In this document: piece after piece, positions 7,622 through 14,625 of the stretch
How positions within the stretch are numbered: the first letter of the stretch is position 1
How the letters are laid out: each line of letters begins with the position of its first letter
DNA from: Aestuariicoccus sp032586235
GTDB taxonomy: Bacteria; Pseudomonadota; Alphaproteobacteria; Rhodobacterales; Rhodobacteraceae
Assembly (NCBI RefSeq): GCF_032586235.1
Contig: NZ_JAWHTD010000056.1
Location: forward strand, 1-21,952
Direction of reading: 5' to 3'
Length of the DNA: 21,952 nucleotides
Notes under the pieces: generated by a model
The model's database searches: none
What the model was told of the DNA's origin: nothing
The model's input: the letters and a program-made list of their open reading frames with translations, nothing else
Program-made: the position numbers and the translations under genes

Positions 7622-8611
7622 ATGACTCATGTAAACAAGGCACTGGCCGTCACCCTGTCGATTGCGCTCTCGGCGGCCGCGGCGAACGCGCAGGACGCGC
7701 CGGAATGGCTGGGCGGCGAACTCAAGAAGCCGCTGTCGGAAACCCGTATCGGTATCACCGTGCTCTACCCGGGCTCGAACGCCTATCAGGCCAAATATGC
7801 CGAGACAGCCGAGGCCTACAGTCAGGAACTCGGGCTTCAGGCCACGGTTATGGACCCGCAGGGCGACCCGGCTGTTCAGTTCGACCAGATCCAGGACATG
7901 GCCTCGCAAAACCCCGACGCGCTCGTGGTCTGGCCCACCTCGCAGAACGCGCTGATCCCGGCGATCCGCAACGCCTCGCGCGCGGGGATCCCGGTGATCA
8001 CCTCGAATTCGCCGATCGGCGAGGCCGGCCGGCGCTATATCGTCGGACATACCGGCCCGGACGATTGCGCCCAGGCGGAACAGGCTGCCGAGATGCTGGG
8101 CGACGCGCTTGGCGGCTCCGGCAACATCGTCGTGGTCGAGGGCACGCCGGGCTATTCGGTGTCGATCCTGCGCAAGAACTGCTTTCTCGACCAGTTGGCG
8201 GACAAGTATCCCGACGTGAACATCCTCGCCAGCCAGACCGCGGAATGGAACCGCGAGAAAGCGCAGACGGTGATGGAGACCTACCTGACGCAATTCGGTG
8301 ACGATATCGACGGGGTATATGCCTTCGACGACGGCATGGGGCTCGGCGTGATCAGCGCGTTGCAGGGGGCGGGCAAGGAGCCTGGCGAGGTCAAGGTCGT
8401 GACCTGCAACCAGTTCGGCGAGGGCTGGGACGCGATGAAGGCGGGCTGGCATTCCGGTTCGAACAAGCAATCGCCGGTCGATGACGCGATCCTGGCCATT
8501 CAGACCGCCGTCAAGGTCGCCAACGGCATCGAGGTGCCTGCACTGCAGGGCATCGAGACACCCAAGGTGCTGCCCGAGAACGTCGACGATTTCGAACGCC
8601 CGAGCTGGTAA
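7622..8611 (+). CDS. Periplasmic sugar-binding protein of the ABC transporter (Peripla_BP_4, RbsB-like)
   Basis: A 329-residue solute receptor. A Sec signal peptide occupies residues 1-23 (positively charged start, hydrophobic core, ANA before Gln24). The mature part has the type I periplasmic fold markers: IGITVLYPGSNAYQ, then DPQGDPAVQFDQIQDM, DALVVWPTSQNALIPAI, AGIPVITSNSPI, and a hinge-region GVYAFDDGMGLGVISAL. The start is fixed by GGAGGAGGA (7608-7616) before ATG 7622; the frame upstream is open but not signal-like. It is transcribed divergently from the two-permease/ATPase operon and clearly supplies its receptor. The ligand is probably a sugar, polyol or cyclitol, which is not determinable here. 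A strong hairpin follows the stop. Confidence 0.94.
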   Translation: MTHVNKALAVTLSIALSAAAANAQDAPEWLGGELKKPLSETRIGITVLYPGSNAYQAKYAETAEAYSQELGLQATVMDPQGDPAVQFDQIQDMASQNPDALVVWPTSQNALIPAIRNASRAGIPVITSNSPIGEAGRRYIVGHTGPDDCAQAEQAAEMLGDALGGSGNIVVVEGTPGYSVSILRKNCFLDQLADKYPDVNILASQTAEWNREKAQTVMETYLTQFGDDIDGVYAFDDGMGLGVISALQGAGKEPGEVKVVTCNQFGEGWDAMKAGWHSGSNKQSPVDDAILAIQTAVKVANGIEVPALQGIETPKVLPENVDDFERPSW

Positions 8612-8629
8612 ACCCGGTGGGTGAACAGG

Positions 8630-8659
8630 AAAGGGCCGCGTCGCAAGACGCGGCCCTTT
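8630..8659. terminator. Bidirectional intrinsic terminator with GCAA tetraloop
   Basis: A perfect 13-bp stem (8630-8642 with 8647-8659) of AAAGGGCCGCGTC type closes a GCAA (GNRA) loop. The stem begins with AAA and ends with TTT, so U residues follow the GC core in both directions. It lies 18 bases after the binding-protein stop and 14 bases after the stop of the converging regulator gene, as expected for a shared terminator. Confidence 0.9.
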
Positions 8660-8673
8660 CGCATTTCGGGGGA

Positions 8674-10377
8674 TCAGTAGTGGCCGTTTTCGCGCATGAT
8701 CGCGTCGATCCGGTTCTGCGAGTTGCGCAGCGCCTCTTCGACGCTCTGCGTCCGTTGCAGCATCATGTGGATCTCGTCTCCGAGGACGCCGAGCACGTCG
8801 CTGAATTCGGGGATCGGCGGGCGCGGCCATGTCTGCAGCTCGCCACGCCGTTCCATCCCGTCGACCTGGGCGATGATCTTGCTGCTGGCCTGAACCTCCG
8901 GGTCCGCGCTGGTGGAAAAGCGCGGGCTGGTGAGATTGCCGTTCAGCACGTACCATTTCAGCATCTCGGGGCGGGTGAGATATTCCATCATCTTCCAGGA
9001 CGTCGTCCTGCGCTGCGGCTCCAGCGCCGCTGGCATCGCCAGAGAAAAGCCCCCGATCGGAGAAACCGTGCGCGCGCCCGGCGCGTGCGGGTGCGGGACG
9101 AACTCGACGTTGCCATGCGCCGGCGAGTCCTCGTTCAGCTCAAATGCTGCGGCGCGGATGCTCCAGCCATAGGTCATGGCCGCCTCGCCCCTCGAGAAGA
9201 TGCCGATGCGGCGATCCCAGTTGCAGACCATGCTCTCTTTGTGGCTGAACTCCGCCAGTTCCAGCAGGAACTCCGCCGTCTCGCGCGCCGCGTCGGTGTG
9301 CAGTTGCGGGCGGTAGTTCTCTTTGTCGATCACCGCGACGTCGAACTCGTCTCCGAGCGGCGTCAGGTTGATGATCGGCTGGCCGAAATCTGCCAGGGAC
9401 TGGATGAAGGTATGCGCGACCGGCGTGCCGCGGCCATAGTTCATCACGATGCCCGAAAGGTTGAACCCCGCCCGGTGCAGCACCCGCGCGGCAAGCAGCA
9501 CGTCGTCGGTGGTCTTGGGGACCGACAGCCCGGCCTCGGCAAAGAGATCGCCCCGGCAAAACAGCAACTCGGCGGTCGGCTGGATCGGCAAACCGTATTG
9601 GTGCTCGTTCCAGCACGACCCGCGATAGGCGGCGTTGTGGAAATCGGACGGGTTGTAGCGCGCGTCCTGCAACAGGTCGTCGAGCGGCTGGATGACCTCT
9701 TGAGTGGCGAGCTGCCCGATCCACGGCAGATCGACCGCGACAAGGTCGTATTTCGACACCTTGCGCCGGGCGTTCTCCATGATCTCGTCGTGCAGCTGGT
9801 CAAGCGGCAGGGTGACGATCTCGACATTGGTTCCGCACAGTTCGTCCAGATTGGATGAGTATTGCTCGAGGGTCTTGAAGGTGGGGTCGATCGGCCCGAG
9901 AATTCGCACGGTTCGGTCAAAACCCACACCTGTCTGCATCGCGTTCGGATAGGGCAGGATGCGGGACGCCATGTAATAGCCGCCAAAGTAGAAATCGCCG
10001 ATCTCGCCGTCTCCGGTGGTAAAGCCGAAGGTGTTGCCCACCATCATCTTGAGCTGCATCGCGAAGCTTTCGAATTCCTTGATCAGCTTGCGCGTGGGAT
10101 GCAGCGAGAAGGATTTTCCCGATTTTGACTTGGGCCGCTTCAGCAAAAGCCCCTCGTCGATCAGATCCGAGATGCGGCGCATCGCGGTGCCATAGGGCAC
10201 CTCGGCGGCCATGGCGGCAGAGGTGACGGTCAGCAGCTTGCCCTCGAGGTGCCGCCGCATCGCGTAGGAAATGATGTTCCAGCGTGGATCTACAGTGGCC
10301 AGGGCGGTGTGCTTTTCCGAAATCTCGCGGTTGGAATCCACGAAGGTCAGAATCCGAAGAAGTTCCTCGCGTGTCAT
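8674..10377 (-). CDS. Winged-HTH transcription regulator fused to a family-1 solute-binding-protein domain
   Basis: A 567-residue protein with no signal peptide, so probably cytoplasmic. Residues about 30-105 form a MarR-like winged helix (LTVTSAAMAAEV-PYGTAMRRISDLIDEGLLLKR, then a basic wing PKSKSGKSF). Residues about 150-567 match the SBP_bac_1 (MalE-like, type II) fold. Markers are DLVAVDLPWIGQLA, YGLPIQPTAELLFCRGDLF (261-279) with AEAGLSVPKTTDDV, GEAAMTYGWSI (398-408) and GGFSLAMPA. The ATG at 10377 has CAGGAG upstream. The architecture recalls E. coli SgrR (HTH plus SBP family 5) but uses a different SBP family. It is divergent from the GMC gene and convergent with the transporter receptor, so it probably senses the imported sugar or a product and controls both blocks. 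Its sensor is not a copy of the adjacent type I receptor. Domain calls are firm; ligand and targets are inferred. Confidence 0.88.
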   Translation of the reverse strand: MTREELLRILTFVDSNREISEKHTALATVDPRWNIISYAMRRHLEGKLLTVTSAAMAAEVPYGTAMRRISDLIDEGLLLKRPKSKSGKSFSLHPTRKLIKEFESFAMQLKMMVGNTFGFTTGDGEIGDFYFGGYYMASRILPYPNAMQTGVGFDRTVRILGPIDPTFKTLEQYSSNLDELCGTNVEIVTLPLDQLHDEIMENARRKVSKYDLVAVDLPWIGQLATQEVIQPLDDLLQDARYNPSDFHNAAYRGSCWNEHQYGLPIQPTAELLFCRGDLFAEAGLSVPKTTDDVLLAARVLHRAGFNLSGIVMNYGRGTPVAHTFIQSLADFGQPIINLTPLGDEFDVAVIDKENYRPQLHTDAARETAEFLLELAEFSHKESMVCNWDRRIGIFSRGEAAMTYGWSIRAAAFELNEDSPAHGNVEFVPHPHAPGARTVSPIGGFSLAMPAALEPQRRTTSWKMMEYLTRPEMLKWYVLNGNLTSPRFSTSADPEVQASSKIIAQVDGMERRGELQTWPRPPIPEFSDVLGVLGDEIHMMLQRTQSVEEALRNSQNRIDAIMRENGHY

Positions 10378-10456
10378 GTCAACGCTCCTGCCGCCGTCAC
10401 CACAGATCCCTTTCTAGCAGGAAAACGGCGCCGCCGGGTAATCGCCAGCCGCGTTT

Positions 10457-10476
10457 TATCCAAATCTGATATTTGC
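10457..10476. promoter_or_regulatory. Putative operator between the HTH-SBP regulator and the GMC gene
   Basis: TATCCAAATCTGATATTTGC contains the inverted repeat CAAAT-N5-ATTTG. Its first 14 bases are identical to the reverse complement of 7494-7507 in the transporter promoter region. It is an AT-rich island in a GC-rich 165-bp gap, about 80 bases from the regulator start and about 66 bases from the GMC start. Autoregulation by the regulator is plausible. Confidence 0.6.
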
Positions 10477-10542
10477 TGTGTTCTCTCGGCCCGCCCGGCT
10501 GTGCCAGCGTCTTGGAAGAACTTCGTGGGAGGAGGAAGGGAC

Positions 10543-12144
10543 ATGACCGGCAAGGACTACGATTACATTGTCATCGGCGCCGGGTCCGCAGGATGTGCCG
10601 TTGCGGGCCGGCTGGGTGAGGCCGGGCATTCGGTCCTGCTGCTGGAGGCCGGCGGGCCGGACCGCAACCCGTTCATCCACATTCCTCTTGGCTATTCGAT
10701 GCTTTACGCCAATCCCAAGGTGAACTGGTGCTACGAGAGCGCGCCCGAGCCGCATCTGAACGGCCGCCGCCTGTTCCAGCCGCGTGGCAAGGTGCTGGGC
10801 GGGACCGGCGCGATCAACGGCATGATCTACATGCGCGGCCAGCCCCAGGATTTCGACGGCTGGAAAGCGGCCGGATGCACCGGGTGGGGCTGGGACGACG
10901 TGCTGCCGCATTTCAAGTCCTGCGAGGACCAGGAGCGCGGGGCCGATGCCTACCACGGCACGGGCGGGCCGGTGGCGGTGTCGGACATCCGCACCGAGCA
11001 CGCTTTAGGCGAGGCGTTCCACGCCGCTTCCGAGGCGCTGGGCGTCCCGCGCAACGACGATTTCAACGGCCCCCGCCAGGAGGGCACGGGCTATGTCCAG
11101 ACGACGACGCGCAAGGGGCTGCGCTGGAGCACGGCCGCGGGATACCTGCGGGGGCAGGCAAAGCGGCACATCGACCTGCGGCTGCATGCGATGGTCGAGC
11201 GGGTCGAACTGGAAGGCCGCCGCGCCACCGCCGTGCGCTGGACCGACAAGCGCGGGGCGCATCGGGCGCGGGCGCGCCGCGAGATCGTCCTGAGCGGAGG
11301 CACGTTCAACTCGCCGCAATTGCTGCAGGTCTCGGGCATAGGGCCGGGCGCGTTGCTGCGCGCACAGGGGATCGAGGTGCGGCACGACCTCAGTGGCGTC
11401 GGCGAGAACCTGCAGGACCATTTCGGCATCGGCGCCGAGTATCGCTCGACGGTCCGTTCCACGGTCAACGATCTTTATAACAACAAGATCAAGGGCGGCT
11501 TGCAGCTCTTGCGGCACCTGGTCTTCCGGACCGGGCCGTTCGCCGACAACGGCAATTATTCCAACACCTTCATCCGGTCCAGGCCCGAGATCGACCGGCC
11601 GGACATGATGGTCACCTTCATGGCCTGGTGCACCGACGAGCAGCTCAAGCCGCATCCCTTCTCGGGCTTCACCATTCTGGCCGAACACATGCGGCCCAAG
11701 TCGCGCGGCCATGTGCGGATCACCAGCCCGGACCCGAACGTGCAGCCCGAGATCCAGTTCAATTTCTTCGCCGACGAGGCGGACCAGCGCGCGGCCATCG
11801 CCGGGCTGAAATTCGGCCGTCGGATCGCCGCCACGCCGCCGATGTCGGATTGCGTCGAATACGAGCTGTCGCCGGGCAAGGACGTGCAGAGCGACGCCGA
11901 GCTTCTGGCGTATTGCCGGGCGAACGGATTGTCGCTGCTGCACCCGGTGGGCACCTGCAAGATGGGCGTCGGGCCGGACGCGGTGGTCGACCCGCGCCTG
12001 CGCGTGCACGGGATCGACGGCCTGCGTGTGGCCGATGCCTCGATCATGCCGCGCATCGTCACCGGCAACACCAACGCCGCCTCGATCATGATCGGCGAAA
12101 AGGCGGCCGCGATGATCCTCGAGGACGCGAAGGAGGACGCGTGA
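10543..12144 (+). CDS. GMC-family FAD-dependent oxidoreductase (choline dehydrogenase-like)
   Basis: A 533-residue flavoenzyme oxidising an alcohol group. The FAD-binding start YIVIGAGSAGCAVAGRL (8-24) and LLLEAGG (32-38) are intact. GMC signature 1 lies around RGKVLGGTGAINGMIYMRG (81-99), and signature 2 is GGTFNSPQLLQVSGIGP (252-268). The active-site pair is His467 (HPVGTCKMG) and Asn511 (GNTNAAS), at the spacing seen in choline oxidase. GGGAGGAGG stands just before ATG 10543. It overlaps the downstream dehydrogenase gene as TGATG. In this setting it more likely oxidises a sugar or polyol than choline, because no betaine genes are nearby. No twin-arginine or other signal is visible, so it appears cytoplasmic; the electron acceptor is unknown. 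Confidence 0.93.
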   Translation: MTGKDYDYIVIGAGSAGCAVAGRLGEAGHSVLLLEAGGPDRNPFIHIPLGYSMLYANPKVNWCYESAPEPHLNGRRLFQPRGKVLGGTGAINGMIYMRGQPQDFDGWKAAGCTGWGWDDVLPHFKSCEDQERGADAYHGTGGPVAVSDIRTEHALGEAFHAASEALGVPRNDDFNGPRQEGTGYVQTTTRKGLRWSTAAGYLRGQAKRHIDLRLHAMVERVELEGRRATAVRWTDKRGAHRARARREIVLSGGTFNSPQLLQVSGIGPGALLRAQGIEVRHDLSGVGENLQDHFGIGAEYRSTVRSTVNDLYNNKIKGGLQLLRHLVFRTGPFADNGNYSNTFIRSRPEIDRPDMMVTFMAWCTDEQLKPHPFSGFTILAEHMRPKSRGHVRITSPDPNVQPEIQFNFFADEADQRAAIAGLKFGRRIAATPPMSDCVEYELSPGKDVQSDAELLAYCRANGLSLLHPVGTCKMGVGPDAVVDPRLRVHGIDGLRVADASIMPRIVTGNTNAASIMIGEKAAAMILEDAKEDA

Positions 12145-13166
12145 TGCAGACCTTGGGACTTGCCCTGATGGGCACCGGCCGGATGGCGCATGTCTACGGC
12201 CCCAAGATCAACGCCCATCCGGGGCTCCGGCTAGAGGTGATTTACAACCCCCGCCGCGCCTCGGCTGAGAAGGCGGCCGCGCAATATGGCGGAAGGGCGA
12301 TGGACGACCTCGATGCGGTGCTGGCCGATCCGGGCGTCGACGCGGTGGTGATCGCCACGCCGACGGACACGCATGTGGATTACATCGAGGCCGCTGCGCG
12401 GGCGGGCAAGCCGATCTATTGCGAGAAACCGCTCGATCAGACGCTCGAACGTGTGGACAGGGCTCTGGCCGCGCTCGAGCGCCATCCGGTGCCGTTCATG
12501 CTGGGCTTCAACCGGCGTTTCGATCCGGACAACGCGGCGCTGCGCGAGGCGGTACGGTCGGGCGAGATCGGCCGGCCCAACATGCTGATGAGCTGGTCGC
12601 GCGAGCCGGCCCCGCCGCCGATCGAATATGTCCGCGCCTCGGGCGGCTATTTCGTCGACGCCACGATCCACGATATCGACCTTCTGTGCTGGATCGCCGG
12701 CGAGCGGCCGGTCGAGGTGCAGGCGGCCGGGTCCTGCATGTTCGATCCCCAGATCGGTGCCGAAGGCGATTTCGACATGACCATGACGACGCTCAAGATG
12801 CCCTCGGGCGTGCTGGTTCACGTGAACAATTCGCGGGCCTGCGCCTATGGGTTCGACCAGCGGCTCGAAGCCTTCGGCGACGCGGGCATGGTGCAGACCG
12901 TCAACCACCGCGACGACAATCTGGTGCGCTGGGACAGCCGCCGGACGGTGGCGCGCGAGCCGCTCAAGCATTTCTTCCTCGAGCGCTACGACCGGTCGTT
13001 CTACAACGCGCTGGACGAATTCCACGCCGCGGTCACCGAGGGGCGTCCGCCGTCGGCCACCGCCGCGGACGGGCGCGCGGCACTCGCCATTGCGCTCGCC
13101 TGCGCGCGCTCGGCGCACACGGGCTCGGCGGTCGCGCCCGATTACGCCGAATTGCGCGCAACCTGA
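12144..13166 (+). CDS. Gfo/Idh/MocA dehydrogenase, inositol 2-dehydrogenase (IolG)-like
   Basis: A 340-residue NAD(P)-dependent oxidoreductase. It has a Rossmann nucleotide loop LMGTGRMA (8-15), YCEKPLDQT with Lys95, the GFNRRFDPDN motif (121-130) common in IolG-like enzymes, and VDATIHDIDL supplying Asp172 and His176. The Lys/Asp/His triad sits almost exactly where Bacillus inositol dehydrogenase has it (97/172/176). ATG 12144 overlaps the GMC stop (TGATG) with AAGGAGG 9 bases upstream; GTG 12141 is an alternative. Coupling with the GMC oxidase suggests consecutive redox steps, or oxidation then re-reduction (epimerisation), on one substrate. IolG-like sequences include many sugar dehydrogenases, so inositol is only a candidate. 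Confidence 0.92.
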   Translation: MQTLGLALMGTGRMAHVYGPKINAHPGLRLEVIYNPRRASAEKAAAQYGGRAMDDLDAVLADPGVDAVVIATPTDTHVDYIEAAARAGKPIYCEKPLDQTLERVDRALAALERHPVPFMLGFNRRFDPDNAALREAVRSGEIGRPNMLMSWSREPAPPPIEYVRASGGYFVDATIHDIDLLCWIAGERPVEVQAAGSCMFDPQIGAEGDFDMTMTTLKMPSGVLVHVNNSRACAYGFDQRLEAFGDAGMVQTVNHRDDNLVRWDSRRTVAREPLKHFFLERYDRSFYNALDEFHAAVTEGRPPSATAADGRAALAIALACARSAHTGSAVAPDYAELRAT

Positions 13167-13176
13167 CGGCCTGCGC

Positions 13177-13195
13177 GCCCGGCGGGCTGCCGGGC
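13177..13195 (+). terminator. GC-rich hairpin after the GMC/dehydrogenase operon
   Basis: A perfect 7-bp stem GCCCGGC (13177-13183) with GCCGGGC (13189-13195) closes a 5-nt loop, 10 bases after the stop codon. There is no T tract, so termination may be weak or factor-dependent. Confidence 0.4.
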
Positions 13196-13317
13196 AGAGA
13201 CGCCGCGCCCGGGGCCCCGCGCCCAACACGCCCGACATCGGGTGAAATCGTCCCTTGCGCAAACGATGTTTTCCCCTCAGGACGGTGCGATGACAGATTG
13301 CGGCGCCCCGCTGGAAT

Positions 13318-13348
13318 TGTCACGCACGGGCGCTACCTGCCCGTGACA
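13318..13348. promoter_or_regulatory. Inverted repeat upstream of the RND adaptor gene
   Basis: TGTCAC (13318-13323) and GTGACA (13343-13348) flank an inner perfect repeat CACGGGC (13325-13331) / GCCCGTG (13339-13345). It sits 38 bases before the adaptor ATG in the 219-bp gap after the dehydrogenase. It may be an operator for an efflux repressor encoded elsewhere, or an RNA hairpin. The rest of the gap shows no gene. Confidence 0.4.
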
Positions 13349-13385
13349 GCGCAGTTAAACGCCGTATCGGTCCAAGGGAAATGGC

Positions 13386-14603
13386 ATGCAGGTATCTTTT
13401 GTGGCGTCTCTCGCGTTGCTTTTTCTATTGTCATTCGCCTCGGCTGCGCCGGCGCAGGGCCGCCCCGCCAGCGTGGCGGTGGACACCGTCGCCACGATGG
13501 AAATGTCCGAAACGACGGCCGTCTTCGGCGAGGTCGTGTCCGGGCGGCAAAGCCGGGTTGCGGCGCGGGTCGCGGGCATTGCTGACACGGTCATCCCCCG
13601 CGTCGGCGACAGGTTTTCCGAGGGCGACGTGCTGGCCCGCATGGACAGCGAGCTCTTCGAGATCGGGCTCGCGCAGGCCCGAGCCGATGTCGGCGTGGCC
13701 GAGGCAGGTATCGGCGCCGTGGACGCCCGGGTCGAGCGGACCGAAAAGGCGTTCAGACGGGCGGAATCCCTGCGCGCCAATTCCACGATTGCCGAGGCGC
13801 AGCTGGAGGACCGGGCCGGCGACTATGCCGAGGCGCTGGCCGCGCGCCGCGAGGCGGTTGCCCGTGTCGAGGCCGCGCGCACGGCGCTGCGGCGCGCTGA
13901 ATACGAGTTCGAGAATGCGACGGTGCGCGCGCCCTTCGATGGCGTCGTGGTGGACGTCACCACGCAGGTCGGCCAGTTCGTCGCCGCCGGAAGCGAGATC
14001 GCGACGCTGGTCGATATCGGCGCCATGGAGGTCGAGGCCAACGTCCCCGCGCGCTTTGTCGATGCGCTGGGCAAGGACCTTTCGGTAGAGGCGTTCACCG
14101 ATGCCGGAGGTGCTCTGACGCTGCGCCTGCGCGCGGTGCTGCCGACCGAATTTTCCGCTACTCGGACGCGGCCGGTCCGGTTCGAGCTGATCGGCGCTGC
14201 CGAGACCGCCGCGATCGGCCAGTCGGTGACGCTGAACCTGCCCATAAGCGCGCCGCGCATGGTCACCGCCGTGCCGAAGGACGCGCTGATTCAGGCGCGC
14301 GGCGGCTGGCAGGTCTTCGTCGCCGTGGACGGCAAGGCTGAGCCGCGCTCGGTCGAGATCGGCGCGGCGCTGGGCGACCGGTTCGAGGTGCTCTCTGGCT
14401 TGGCGCCGGGCGACCGGGTCGTGGTGCGCGGCAACGAGCGGCTGCGTCCCGGGCAGGACATCGCGCCCACCCCCGTGGCGCCTGTCGCCGGGGAAGGGCC
14501 GGGTGGCGACGGCGCCGCCTCGGGCGCGCCCGCGCAAGACGAAGGGGCCGTCGGCGAGACCGGCGAACCGCGCCGCCAGGCCGCCGCCGCGCCGCGCGAC
14601 TGA
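13386..14603 (+). CDS. RND efflux periplasmic adaptor (membrane-fusion protein)
   Basis: A 405-residue exported adaptor linking an inner-membrane RND pump to an outer-membrane channel. A signal peptide covers about residues 1-24 (hydrophobic FVASLALLFLLSFAS, cleavage near APA); there is no lipobox. A lipoyl half follows (GEVVSGRQSRVAARVAG), then a long Ala/Glu/Arg-rich coiled-coil hairpin (about 95-175), the second lipoyl half VRAPFDGVVVDV, and beta-barrel and membrane-proximal domains (VPKDALIQARGGWQVFV, GLAPGDRVVVRGNERLRPGQ). The last 40 or so residues are a low-complexity Gly/Ala/Pro tail. The ATG at 13386 follows AAGGGAA. The pump gene starts 22 bases downstream, so the two form an operon. 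No outer-membrane TolC-like gene is in the window. Confidence 0.93.
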   Translation: MQVSFVASLALLFLLSFASAAPAQGRPASVAVDTVATMEMSETTAVFGEVVSGRQSRVAARVAGIADTVIPRVGDRFSEGDVLARMDSELFEIGLAQARADVGVAEAGIGAVDARVERTEKAFRRAESLRANSTIAEAQLEDRAGDYAEALAARREAVARVEAARTALRRAEYEFENATVRAPFDGVVVDVTTQVGQFVAAGSEIATLVDIGAMEVEANVPARFVDALGKDLSVEAFTDAGGALTLRLRAVLPTEFSATRTRPVRFELIGAAETAAIGQSVTLNLPISAPRMVTAVPKDALIQARGGWQVFVAVDGKAEPRSVEIGAALGDRFEVLSGLAPGDRVVVRGNERLRPGQDIAPTPVAPVAGEGPGGDGAASGAPAQDEGAVGETGEPRRQAAAAPRD

Positions 14604-14625
14604 TCGCCCTTCCGGAGACCGCCAG

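Noticed and set aside
10543..12144. Assignment as choline dehydrogenase (betA)
   Set aside because: GMC motifs do not determine the substrate, and no betaine aldehyde dehydrogenase or choline transporter is nearby.
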